64,000 bases of DNA from Bog-473 sp963791995 (GTDB lineage Bacteria; Actinomycetota; Acidimicrobiia; Acidimicrobiales; RAAP-2): positions 46,008 to 110,007 of the forward strand of contig CAWBUQ010000014.1 in assembly GCA_963791995.1 (NCBI GenBank), in the 5' to 3' direction. The number at the start of each line of letters is the position of its first letter. Position 1 is the first letter of the stretch. A program made the translations under genes and the position numbers. The notes beneath the pieces are model-generated. The model was not told where the DNA came from. It saw only the letters and a list, made by a program, of their open reading frames with translations, and ran no database searches. This document shows positions 54,971 to 63,973 of the stretch, one piece after another.

Positions 54971-56961
54971 CTACTCCTTCTCGTCCCCGCCCTCTGCCAT
55001 GTGGTCCTTGATGGAGTTGACGACGGTGGGATCGAGCAGCGTGGTCACATCGCCGAGGGGACGGTCGTCGGCCACGTCGCGCAACAGCCGGCGCATGATC
55101 TTGCCGCTCCTCGTCTTGGGGAGCTCGGGGGTCAGCATGATCTGGCGCGGCTTGGCGATCGGGCCGATCTCTTTCGCCACGTGGTCACGCAGCTCGGCGA
55201 CCAGCCTCTCTCCGGCCTCCCCCTCTGCCTCGTTGGCCCCTTTGACGGTGACGAATGCGACGATGGCCTGCCCGGTCGTCGGATCGCTCGCACCGACCAC
55301 GGCGGCCTCGGCCACCGCCGGATGCCCGACCAACGCATGCTCGACCTCGGTGGTCGAGATCCGGTGTCCTGAGATGTTCATCACGTCGTCGACGCGACCG
55401 AGCAGCCACAGGTCGCCGTCCTCGTCGCGCTTCGCACCATCGCCTGCGAAGTAACGACCGGGGAACCTCGACCAGTAGGTCTCCTTGTAGCGTTCGTCGT
55501 CGCCGTAGATGCCGCGCAGCATGCCCGGCCAGGGCTCGGTGAGCACCAGGTAGCCGCCTTCGCCGTTGCCGACCGAACGACCCTCGTTGTCGATCACGTC
55601 TGCGGACACCCCGGGGAACGGTGTCATGGCGGCTCCGGGTTTGGTGGCGGTGATCCCCGGCAGCGGGGTGATCATGATGCCGCCCGTCTCGGTCTGCCAC
55701 CACGTGTCGACGATCGGGCATCGTCCGCCACCGATGTGGTTGCGGTACCAGATCCAGGCCTCGGGATTGATCGGCTCGCCGACCGAGCCCAGCAAACGCA
55801 GACTCGAGAGGTCGTGCTTGGCCGGGAGATCCTCGCCCCACTTCATGAAGGTGCGGATCGTGGTGGGCGCGGTATAGAGGATGTTGACCTTGTAGCGCTC
55901 GACGATCTGCCACCACCGGTCGCGACCCGGCGTGTCGGGTGTGCCCTCGTACATGACCGACGTCGCCGCGTTGGCCAGGGGTCCGTACACGATGTAGCTG
56001 TGGCCGGTGACCCAGCCGATGTCGGCCGCGGTCCAGAACACGTCACGTTCGGGCTTCAGGTCGAAGATGAGGCGGTGGGTGGCCGACACATGGGTGAGGT
56101 AGCCCCCGCTGGTGTGCAGGATCCCCTTGGGCTTGGCCGTGGTTCCGCTCGTGTACATGATGTAGAGCGGGTGCTCGGCATCGAAAGCCTGAGCGGCATG
56201 CGTCGTCGGCTGACGCTCCACCACCTCGTGCCACCAGACATCGCGTTGTTCGTCCCAGTCGACCTCCTGTCCGGTCCGCCGGACGACGAGGACCCGCTGG
56301 ACGCCGGGGCACTCCTCGACCGCTTCGTCGACCGCTGGCTTCAGCGCGCTGGCGGCGCCGCGCCGGTAGCCCCCGTCCGCGGTGATCACGAAGTGCGCGT
56401 CGCAGTCGAGGATCCGGCTCCGCAGCGCATCGGAGGAGAATCCACCGAAGACCACCGTATGGGGGGCACCGAGCCGCGCGCAGGCCAGCATGGCGACGAC
56501 GGCCTCGGGGACCATCGGCATGTAGATGGCCACCTTGTCGCCGGCTTGCACGCCGAGCTCGGTCAGCGCGTTGGCGGCCTGGCACACCGAGGCGAGGAGA
56601 TCGGCGTAGGTGATCGTCCGCGTGTCGCCTGGCTCTCCTTCCCAGTGGAAGGCGACGCGCCCCCCAAACCCGACTCGACGTGCCGGTCGACGCAGTTCAC
56701 GGCGACGTTGAGCGTCCCGCCGACGAACCACTTCGCAAAGGGGATGCGCCAGTCCACCACGTCGGACCACGGCGTCTCCCAGCGCAGCCGCTGGGCCTGT
56801 GCTTCCCAGAAAGCCAGCCGGTCCCCATCGGCCTCGGCGTAAATACCCGGCTGTGCGTTGGCCTCCTTGGCCAGCTCCTCAGGCGGGGGGAAGCTCCTCG
56901 TCTCGTGGAGCAGAGCCGACAAGTTCTCTTCGTGCACGTCCCCCACCTGACCTCCCTTCAC
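54971..56961 (-). CDS. acs: Acetyl-CoA synthetase (frameshifted near N-terminus)
   Basis: About 662 residues, the normal length of AMP-forming acetyl-CoA synthetase. The N-terminal domain (LRWETPWSDVVDWRIPFAKW, NVAVNCVDRHVESG) is in one frame; an indel in a C6 run near 56660 separates it from VAFHWEGEPGDTRTITYADL and the rest. Core motifs YIMYTSGTTAKPKGILHTSG, TWWQTETGGIMITPLPG, DVMNISGHRISTTEVE and the acetylation-site lysine region LPKTRSGKIMRRLLRD are intact. It converts acetate, ATP and CoA to acetyl-CoA. It lies 62 bases downstream of the acetate permease gene on the same strand. Confidence 0.93.
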
Positions 56962-57023
56962 TCCTGAGCTCTCGCGTCGTCAGGGTCTTCTCTACCCCGA
57001 TCATTACCCGGTGTGCCCCACGG

Positions 57024-57716
57024 TCATGGTTTGGCCGGTGCGGGAAGCGTCAACGGACTGCCCACCGGCACGAATTTCCGTCCCAACATGCCGTTGATCA
57101 CGCCGGCCGAGGAGGCGTACCAGGCACAGGCGGCGGTCACGACGCCCGCGATGCCTCCGGCCTTGACGATGTCCGTGTGGTTGGAGAAGTTCCCGATGGC
57201 CAGGAGGATGAACGTGACCTCGAGGGTCAGGAAGACCGCGAACACGGCCCGGCTGACGAAGAGGCTCCAGAGCAGCATGTAGGTGTTGAAGATCACGAAG
57301 GCCACGGCGATCCAGCCCAGGTCGTTGTTGAGCTCGACCGGCGTCGGCTTGAACTGGGGGACCACCAGCAGGAAGTAGACGGCCACTCCGATCCAAAAGG
57401 CGCCATAGGTGGAGAATGCGGTGGCACCGAAGACGTTGCGGTTGCGGAACTCCCACATGCCGGCCAGGAGCTGGGCGATGCCGCCGTAGGCAAGGGCGAA
57501 CCCGAGGAAGGCGACCGTGCCCTTGGTCCAGCCGGCATTGAACGCCGAGAGCAGGAACGTCGTGAGGGCGAAGGCGGCCAGCCCGAGCGGAGCCGGATCG
57601 GCCGCCGGCGGCGTCTCCTTGATGGCGATGTCGGTGATCTCCATCATCCCCGGTTGCGCCCCGTTCGGAGCCGCCTGGGACGGGCCAGATTCGATTGGTC
57701 TGTCGGTTACAGCCAT
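57024..57716 (-). CDS. Acetate permease, GPR1/FUN34/SatP family
   Basis: A 230-residue six-helix membrane protein of the acetate uptake (AceTr) family. The family mark PAPLGLAAFALTTFLLS is present, along with GIAQLLAGMWEFRNRNVFGA and TAFSTYGAFWIGVAVYFLLV, then FVIFNTYMLLWSLFVSRA. It admits acetate or succinate, probably with protons. The start is ATG complement 57714-57716; a GTG at 57746 gives a ten-residue longer form. It is followed by acs and diverges from the LytS-type kinase operon, which ends with a second acetate transporter. Confidence 0.88.
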   Translation of the reverse strand: MAVTDRPIESGPSQAAPNGAQPGMMEITDIAIKETPPAADPAPLGLAAFALTTFLLSAFNAGWTKGTVAFLGFALAYGGIAQLLAGMWEFRNRNVFGATAFSTYGAFWIGVAVYFLLVVPQFKPTPVELNNDLGWIAVAFVIFNTYMLLWSLFVSRAVFAVFLTLEVTFILLAIGNFSNHTDIVKAGGIAGVVTAACAWYASSAGVINGMLGRKFVPVGSPLTLPAPAKP

Positions 57717-58055
57717 GGTCACTCCTTCCTCCGGCGTGAGCGACACCCCCCACGCACCAATCGACGGAACGACCTCCCCCGTGGACTGCGATCCTCGGCC
57801 CCCCGACCGGGTTCGAGCATTCCGTCGTGTGTCCTTCCCAAAGATGGGAACGCTTCATTGTGTGGACGACATTTCGCCTCCATCAAGGTCCGGTCGACGA
57901 AGTGACCCGGGGGTGCGACGAGCGGTCGAATTCGTGCGACGAATGGAGTCTCACGACTCGGTCGCGCCGCCACGATCTCGGGCCGCGTCCCGGCGCGGTG
58001 TGGCACACTCGCTTCACACGCACCGACGTCCGTTGGATGAACCAAAGGGGGTCCC
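57717..58055. other. 339-base divergent promoter region of the acetate module
   Basis: Between the SatP-acs operon and the kinase-regulator-ActP operon. It contains the inverted repeat TTCCCA-AAGA-TGGGAA (57835-57850) and, near the kinase start, an AAAGGGGG ribosome-binding sequence (about 58044-58051). No open reading frame looks coding. Both operons are probably controlled from here. Confidence 0.6.
57835..57850. promoter_or_regulatory. Inverted repeat in acetate-module promoter region
   Basis: TTCCCA (57835-57840), AAGA, TGGGAA (57845-57850): a perfect 6-base inverted repeat in the middle of the divergent region. It is a candidate binding site for the LytTR regulator encoded downstream or for another acetate regulator; sequence alone cannot decide. 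Confidence 0.4.
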
Positions 58056-59234
58056 GTGAAAGAGGCGCTGTGGCTCGCACTCGTGGGACTGGTCGTCCTC
58101 ATCGTGCTGATCGTCCGCTTCGCAATGCGTGCGGAATGGAGACTCGGCACACCCACACAACGGGCCGCGCTGGCCACGTTGCACACGGCCAACCTGGCGG
58201 CGCCGGCGTGGCGCACCGGATTGAGCCGCTCCACCGCGGAGCGCTCCGTGTCCTACATCCGACAGCTCATCGGCGCCGAGGGCGTGGCCATTGCCGACAC
58301 GGCCGACGTCCTGGCCGCGGACGGCCTCGACGACGAGCACTGCATGCTGCTCCGCTCCGCCATCGCCCATGCGGTGGCGACCCGCCGCCCGCACGTGCTG
58401 TCCGCCCATGAATTGGCGTGTGGCGCGGAGGGGGCATGTCCCCTGCAGTCAGGTGTGGTGGTGCCGCTCACCACCGACGGTGTGGTGGTCGGCACCCTGG
58501 CCGCGCTCGATGCGTCGGCGCCCGCAGGGTTGGTGAGGCTCAGCGAAGAGGTAGCGGAATTCGTCTCGACCCAGCTGCAGCTGGCTGAGCTGGACCGCTC
58601 CCGCCGCCACGCCGTGCAGGCCGAGTTGCGCTTCCTGCGCGCGCAGATCTCCCCACACTTCATCTACAACGCCCTGACCGCGATCGAGTCCTATGTGCGG
58701 TCCGACCCCGACCGAGCCCGGGCTCTGCTGATTGAGTTCGCCGACTTCATTCGTTACAGCTTCCGCAGCCACGGGCAGTTCGTGACCATTGCCGAGGAGA
58801 TCCGCCTGGTCGACACCTATCTCGACCTCGAGCGAGCGCGGTTTGGTGACCGCCTGGCGGTCACCTTGACCGTGGCGCCAGAAGTACTGAGCGTGCTCCT
58901 GCCGCCGTTCGTTCTCCAGCCGTTGGTCGAGAACGCGGTCCACCACGGGCTGGAGCCGAGCGGCCGACCGGGCCGGCTCGAGATCCATATCGACGACGCC
59001 GACTCGCTGGCCATGATCTCGGTCGAGGACGACGGCATCGGAGCCGACCCGGCCCACATGAAACGGGCCCTCTCCGGCCTCTCCGACGAGGCCGGCGTGG
59101 GCCTACACAACGTGGACGAACGCCTGCGCACGGTCTTCGGCGACGACGCCCGACTCGCCGTCGAAACGGCACCCGGGGCGGGCACGCGGGTCACGATGCG
59201 CATCCCCAAGTTCCACGTCGGTGTGCCGTCATGA
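58056..59234 (+). CDS. LytS-type sensor histidine kinase
   Basis: An intact 392-residue kinase. One N-terminal membrane helix (ALWLALVGLVVLIVLIVRF), a GAF-like sensor domain (about residues 60-175, with GVVVPLTTDGVVVGTLAALD), then the His_kinase domain with phospho-acceptor His201 in QISPHFIYNALTAI, and an ATPase domain with PLVENAVHHGLEP and SVEDDGIGADP. This is the LytS/YehU class that pairs with LytTR regulators. It starts at a GTG with a strong AAAGGGGG ribosome site and overlaps the regulator by four bases. The operon ends with an acetate symporter, so acetate or a related metabolite is the likely signal. Confidence 0.92.
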   Translation: MKEALWLALVGLVVLIVLIVRFAMRAEWRLGTPTQRAALATLHTANLAAPAWRTGLSRSTAERSVSYIRQLIGAEGVAIADTADVLAADGLDDEHCMLLRSAIAHAVATRRPHVLSAHELACGAEGACPLQSGVVVPLTTDGVVVGTLAALDASAPAGLVRLSEEVAEFVSTQLQLAELDRSRRHAVQAELRFLRAQISPHFIYNALTAIESYVRSDPDRARALLIEFADFIRYSFRSHGQFVTIAEEIRLVDTYLDLERARFGDRLAVTLTVAPEVLSVLLPPFVLQPLVENAVHHGLEPSGRPGRLEIHIDDADSLAMISVEDDGIGADPAHMKRALSGLSDEAGVGLHNVDERLRTVFGDDARLAVETAPGAGTRVTMRIPKFHVGVPS

Positions 59235-59980
59235 CCACGCTCAGCGTGCTCGCGGTCGACGACGAGGAGCCCGCGCTCGACGAACTCGTCTACGTGCTGA
59301 GGTCGCTGTCGATGGTGTCGCAGGTCCGGGCAGTCGGCTCGGCGGAGGATGCGCTGCACTACCTGCAGAACGGCCACTTCGACGTCGTCCTCCTCGACAT
59401 CGCGATGCCGGGCCTCGACGGGCTGGAGCTGGCGGGCGTGGTGTCGCGCTTCGTCGATGCGCCGGCCATCGTCTTCGTCACCGCACACGAGGAGTTCGCA
59501 TTGGCAGCGTTTGACGTCGGTGGGGCCGGATATGTCCTCAAGCCGGTCACCGAGGAGTCACTCCTCACCGTGCTCGAGCGGCTGAGCCGGTTGCGTGCCG
59601 GCGAACGAATGACCCCCGAGGCCTTCGACACGATCCCCGTGGAACTCGGCACCCTGACCAAGCTGATCGCGGGGGAGAGCGTCTCATGGGTCGAATCGTC
59701 CGGCGACTACGTCCGCCTGCATCTCCGGGATGGCCCGCAATACCTCGTTCGCCTCGCCATCTCGACGCTGGAGGAGGAGTGGCGGGAGCACGGTTTCGTC
59801 CGTGTCCATCGCGGCTATCTCGTCTCCATGCGCGACATTCGTGAGATCCGTACGGTCGAAGGCCACACCGTGGTCCGGGTGGGCTCCGTCGACCACTTCG
59901 TCGACCTGCCGGTGAGCCGCCGCCACGCCAAGCAGCTCCGGGACCGGCTCGTCCGGCACGCCCGCCGATCCTCCGCATGA
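59231..59980 (+). CDS. LytTR-type response regulator
   Basis: An intact 249-residue regulator. Receiver domain with the acidic VDDEEPALDELV pocket, phospho-acceptor Asp56 in VVLLDIAMPGLDG, and Lys in YVLKPVTEESLL; a LytTR DNA-binding domain from about residue 140 (VSWVESSGDYVRLHLRDG, FVRVHRGYLVSMRDIREI, LPVSRRHAKQLRDRL). The ATG overlaps the kinase stop (ATGA), and its own stop overlaps the next gene in the same way. It probably activates SatP-acs and its own operon. Confidence 0.93.
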   Translation: MTTLSVLAVDDEEPALDELVYVLRSLSMVSQVRAVGSAEDALHYLQNGHFDVVLLDIAMPGLDGLELAGVVSRFVDAPAIVFVTAHEEFALAAFDVGGAGYVLKPVTEESLLTVLERLSRLRAGERMTPEAFDTIPVELGTLTKLIAGESVSWVESSGDYVRLHLRDGPQYLVRLAISTLEEEWREHGFVRVHRGYLVSMRDIREIRTVEGHTVVRVGSVDHFVDLPVSRRHAKQLRDRLVRHARRSSA

Positions 59981-60354
59981 CCACCACCCAGCCTCAACGC
60001 CGCGTGCTGGTCCGCAGCGATGCCCGGCGCGTGCCGGGACCGGCCGAGGAGCCGGGACTCGGGGACCTCTCGCACGCCGACTCGTACGGACGTGAATTCC
60101 TGGCGTCCCTCATGCGCGGACAAGGCGGCGTCTGCCTGAGCACTCTGTTGCCCGCCGTGGCACTGCTCGCGCTGTACCCGCTCCTGGCCGCCATCTTCCC
60201 TTCATTGGCCACAGCCCAGATCGTCGGTGTCCCGCTGACCCTCATCATCCTCGGCGGAGGGATCTATCCCCCGCTCGTCCTGCTGGGCTTTTGGTACGTG
60301 CGCCGCTCCGAGCGCGTGGAGAGGCGCTTCACGGATCTGTTGAAGGACCGATGA
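59977..60354 (+). CDS. Small membrane protein (DUF485-like partner of acetate symporter)
   Basis: A 125-residue protein with a hydrophilic N-terminus (HADSYGREFLASLMRGQGG) and two transmembrane helices (LLPAVALLALYPLLAAIF and LTLIILGGGIYPPLVLLGFW), ending in VRRSERVERRFTDLLKDR. The layout and position directly before an ActP-type symporter match the small DUF485-type proteins that accompany these transporters, although sequence likeness is loose. ATGA overlaps on both sides place it firmly in the operon. Confidence 0.75.
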   Translation: MTTTQPQRRVLVRSDARRVPGPAEEPGLGDLSHADSYGREFLASLMRGQGGVCLSTLLPAVALLALYPLLAAIFPSLATAQIVGVPLTLIILGGGIYPPLVLLGFWYVRRSERVERRFTDLLKDR

Positions 60355-62136
60355 CTGCGCCCGTCTCGGTCGCCGCGATCGTGGCCGTGACGCTGGTGAC
60401 CGCCGTCATCGGCGTGCGGGGGAGGCGTGTGGCCCGCACGCCGGCCGACTTCCTGGTGGCAGCCCGCCAAGTCCCGGCACCGCTCAACGTGTCGGCCATC
60501 TCGGGCGAATACCTCTCCGCCGCGTCGTTTCTCGGCATCGCCGGCCTGGCGGTCCTCGAGGGTCTCGGCGCGCTCTGGTACGCGGTCGGCTATGCCGCCG
60601 GGTACCTCGTCCTCCTGGCTGCGATCGCCGCTCCGCTCCGCCGCTTCGGCGCGTACACGATCCCCGACTTCGCCGAGGGACGGCTCGGCCGCCCGATCCT
60701 GCGCCAAGTCGCCACCGTGATCGTCATCTTGATCTGCGGCTTCTATCTCCTCCCCCAGCTCAAAGGCGCCGGCGTCACACTCCAGGTCGCCGTCGGTGGA
60801 CCGGAATGGATCGGCGTGGTGGTGCTCGGCGCCATCGTCACCCTGGGCATCGCGAGCGGCGGCATGAAGGGCATCACTTTCGTTCAGGCCTTCCAGTACT
60901 GGCTGAAAGTGGTCGCCATCGCAGTGCCCGCCATCGTGCTCCTCTCCTTCGCACAGCACGGTCCGGTGGCCTCGGTCACCAGACCGGCACCACCCTCCTT
61001 CACCCACCAGACCACAGTGCAGTTCCCCCAGTCCGAATCCATCGTGGTGACCCGTCCGGTCACGGTCGAGGCCTCGGGTCTCGTCGACGGCGTCGCGCGT
61101 CATGGCGCGGCATTCCACCTCGACACCGGCACCTACAGCGTGCACGCGGGAGCCTCGATCGTGTTCCCGGCCGGAGCACAGGCGCCGCACGTCGCTGCCA
61201 ATCCGATCCTCGGCGGCCCCGCATGGAGCTCCTCGCTGCTCCATCTCAATGGCCAACCGGACCACACTCTCGCCGCCACCTATGGAGTGCTCCTGGCCAC
61301 GGTCCTAGGAGCGATGGGTCTCCCACACATCCTGGTTCGCTTCTACACGAATCAGGATGGACAATCGGCTCGGCGGACGACCGCATTCGTCCTGCTCCTT
61401 CTTGCCAGCTTCTACGTGTTCCCCGCAGTCCTGGCCGTACTCGGACGAATTCGAGGCGCCGGGCCTCTACACCTCGGGCCAGACCGACTCGGTCGTCCTC
61501 GTCTTGCCGTGGGCCATGGTCGCCGGCCCGGTCGGCACCGCGCTCGCCGCGCTCGTCGCAGCGGGCGCTTTCGCGGCATTCCTCTCCACGTCGTCGGGAC
61601 TGATGATCGCCATGTCGGGCGCCATCTCCCATGACATCATGGGCGGCGGCGTGCGGATCTTCCGGCTCTCCGCCGTCGCCGTGGGCGTGGTCATGACCCT
61701 GCTCGGGCTCTTCGTCGCCAACATCTCGATCAACGTCTTGGTGGGCTGGGCCTTCGCAGTGGCCGCGTCGACCTTCTGCCCGCTGCTCCTGCTCGGGATC
61801 TGGTGGCGCCGGCTGTCCTGGATCGGCGCCGTGGCCGGTCTCCTGGTCGGCGGCGTGACGTCGTCACTCGCCGTCGTCGTCACGATGCTGGGCGTCGGCC
61901 AGACCGGCTGGCCCGCGGTGCTCCTGGGCGAACCGGCGATCTGGACCGTTCCGTTGTCGTTCGCCACGATGATCGTCGTCTCGGTCCTCACACCCGCCGC
62001 AGTCCCCAAGGACGTGACGTCTCAGCTTCTTGCCCTGCACCTGCCCGAATGGGTGCGGACACCCGTCTCGGCGCGCAAGCTCATCGTGCCGCCGGTCCGG
62101 CCGGGCCTGGGCGAATCTCGAAGCCTGCAAACATGA
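60351..62136 (+). CDS. Cation/acetate symporter, SSS family (ActP-like, frameshifted)
   Basis: About 595 residues with some 13 membrane helices. Sodium:solute symporter motifs are VSAISGEYLSAASFLGIAGL, LPQLKGAGVTLQVAVGGPEW, GMKGITFVQAFQYWLKVVAI and MGLPHILVRFYTNQDGQSAR. A soluble insert of roughly 100 residues (about 210-310), typical of actinobacterial ActP, follows helix 6. One indel near 61440 moves the last 220 residues (VVLVLPWAMVAGPVGTALAA, STSSGLMIAMSGAISHDIM) to another frame. It imports acetate with sodium or protons. ATG 60351 overlaps the previous stop (ATGA). Its end overlaps the converging DUF985 gene by 56 bases. Confidence 0.9.
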
Positions 62137-62509
62137 ACGCCGGCGTCACGGTCGCACCGACGAGGGCGTAAGCCCCGAGAGGCCGGGCGGACTGCCACAC
62201 GCCGGCCTCGACGACGAGTTGCGGGGAGTGTCCCGCTGCGACATCCGGCCCGAGGAGACGCCGTTCGACCCGGCCGTTTGAACCTTCCGTCGTCAGCTCG
62301 ATCGGCTCCCCCGCGTAGAAGTGCCACATTTCGGTCGCGTCGATGCGGTGCGAAGCCGAGAGTTCGCCCTCGAGGAGCAGGTAGAAGATTGCGCTGCCGC
62401 CAGGCCGCTCCCCTGCCGCCGCGGGTGCGGTCCACGTTCGCCGGTACCAGCCTCCCTCGGGATGCGGTGCGAGGTCGAGAGCCGCGATGAGCCATTCGCC
62501 GGGGCGCAC
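62081..62509 (-). CDS. Cupin, DUF985 family
   Basis: An intact 142-residue cupin_5 (DUF985) protein. Characteristic segments are LDLAPHPEGGWYRRTW, AIFYLLLEGELSASHRIDAT, EMWHFYAGEPIELTT, and WQSARPLGAYALVGATVTPA with terminal FAGFEI. Metal-binding His residues occur in SHRID and EMWHFY. Role unknown, possibly a sugar or acid epimerase-like enzyme. It overlaps the 3' end of the converging symporter gene by 56 bases. It starts 57 bases after the acyl-CoA dehydrogenase stop on the same strand. Confidence 0.88.
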   Translation of the reverse strand: MRPGEWLIAALDLAPHPEGGWYRRTWTAPAAAGERPGGSAIFYLLLEGELSASHRIDATEMWHFYAGEPIELTTEGSNGRVERRLLGPDVAAGHSPQLVVEAGVWQSARPLGAYALVGATVTPAFMFAGFEIRPGPAGPAAR

Positions 62510-62566
62510 CGCGTCAGTCTGCCCGATGGCCGCATCGTTGGATCGGACCGGCCGATCCCTGTGCCC

Positions 62567-63700
62567 TCAGTCGCCGAAGACGCCGCGCGACGCGGCCACC
62601 GCCAGGGAATGCTGGGCCGAACCACCGAACAGCGCGCCATTCACTTCGGCGCGCTTCATAAAGATGTGTGCGTCGTGCTCCCAGGTGAAGCCGATCCCGC
62701 CGAAGGACTGGAGACTCTCGCCACAGACCGAATGCTGGCAGTCGTCCGACGCGGCCTTCGCCATGGAGACCGCTACAGACCTGTCCGGCGTGTCCTCCTC
62801 GAGTGCTGCAACTGCGAAGTAGCACAGGGCGCGGGCCCGCTCGAGGGTGAGGAACAAGTTGCTCATCTTGTGCTTCATCGCCTGGAAGGATCCGACCGGG
62901 ACGCCGAACTGCTTGCGGTCCTTGACGTACGCGAGCACCAGCTGGAACAGCGCGTCACACGCCCCGACGGCCTCCAGCGCGACGGCCAGAGTCGCCTCCT
63001 CTACGGCGCGCCCGACACCCCGGGTGGACGCCTCGCTCCCGGGCTCACCGAGTGCCCGGTCGTCGGGCACCATCACCCGGTCGAGCCTGAGCGTGGAGAG
63101 GGGCCGGCTTGCGTCGAGCGAGTGAAGCGGTACCAGCGCCGCCGACCCAACGGGCACCACAAAGGCTCCGATGCCGCCGCCTGCCTTGGCCACGACCGCC
63201 ACCTCTGAGACGCCCTCGGGAGCGACGACCGCGAGTTTGGAACCGTCGAGGACCCAGCCCCCCTCCGCACGCTCCGCGGTCATGGAGACCTGGTCGATCG
63301 ACCATCCCCGAGGATCGTCGCTGAGCGCCACCGTCCCGGCGATCTCGCCGGAGGCGACTCCCGACAAGAACCGCTGACGTTGCTCTTCGCTTCCGACTTC
63401 GCGGACCATCGGGGTGAACGCCGTTACTGTCGGCAGCAGGGGCCCGGGAGCGACGGCTCGGCCGAGCTCCTCCGCAAGAACGGCCACTTCCACGATCGAC
63501 AGCCCGACACCGCCGTACTCCTCGGGGATTGCGAGCGCCGGCCAATCGAGGGCAACCATGGAATCCCACAGCTTCTCGGGCGGCTCCCCCGTCTCTACGA
63601 CCGCCCGGACAAGGTCGATCGGGCACTCCTTCTCCAGAAAGGTTCGGACCGAGGAGCGGAGCTCTTCCTGCTCACCCGTGAACTCGAGCTCCACTGCCAT
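62567..63700 (-). CDS. Acyl-CoA dehydrogenase
   Basis: An intact 377-residue flavoenzyme. N-terminal helix region (EFTGEQEELRSSVRTFLEKE, LALDWPALAIPEEYGG-type segment), middle beta domain (GTVALSDDPRGWSIDQ, WVLDGSKLAVVAPEGVSEVA) and C-terminal domain (VKDRKQFGVPVGSFQAMKHK, QSFGGIGFTWEHDAHIFMKR). The sequence near the usual catalytic base (FTWEHDAH) resembles steroid or branched-chain acyl-CoA dehydrogenase subunits such as FadE26/28-type proteins, which act as heteromers. About 90 bases upstream lies a degenerate copy of the palindrome (site F). Confidence 0.9.
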   Translation of the reverse strand: MAVELEFTGEQEELRSSVRTFLEKECPIDLVRAVVETGEPPEKLWDSMVALDWPALAIPEEYGGVGLSIVEVAVLAEELGRAVAPGPLLPTVTAFTPMVREVGSEEQRQRFLSGVASGEIAGTVALSDDPRGWSIDQVSMTAERAEGGWVLDGSKLAVVAPEGVSEVAVVAKAGGGIGAFVVPVGSAALVPLHSLDASRPLSTLRLDRVMVPDDRALGEPGSEASTRGVGRAVEEATLAVALEAVGACDALFQLVLAYVKDRKQFGVPVGSFQAMKHKMSNLFLTLERARALCYFAVAALEEDTPDRSVAVSMAKAASDDCQHSVCGESLQSFGGIGFTWEHDAHIFMKRAEVNGALFGGSAQHSLAVAASRGVFGD

Positions 63701-63783
63701 CCCTCCCCGACCATGCCGGTGGTTCTTCGATCCCTTGCGATCGGGCGTGCGACCTTGTGACCGTTGCCGCCCCAGGTCGCGGC

Positions 63784-63808
63784 GAGTGTACCTGACCCCC
63801 CATCAGTC
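63784..63808 (-). promoter_or_regulatory. Degenerate palindromic operator, site F, with -10-like box
   Basis: TACCTGAC (63788-63795), then a C-run and ATCAGTCC. Arms match the AACCTGAC/GTCAGGTT motif only partly and the spacer is five rather than six bases, which a lost C in the six-base C run would explain. On the minus strand a TACACT box (63784-63789) overlaps it, suitable as -10 for the dehydrogenase starting at 63700. The wider gap 63701-63973 shows nothing else. Confidence 0.35.
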
Positions 63809-63973
63809 CCATCGGCCTGTGCTACCTTCCCGACGCCCCGTTTTCTGGGAAAGACGGCATGGGTGCCCCGGGGGGGGTCGCCGGTCCGTGGCGCAAGCCC
63901 GGGCCGGCGACAACGGGGGACAACAGCTCCGGCCTAACCAGGGTCACGCGGTTGCGCGCCTACACTCTGCGGT

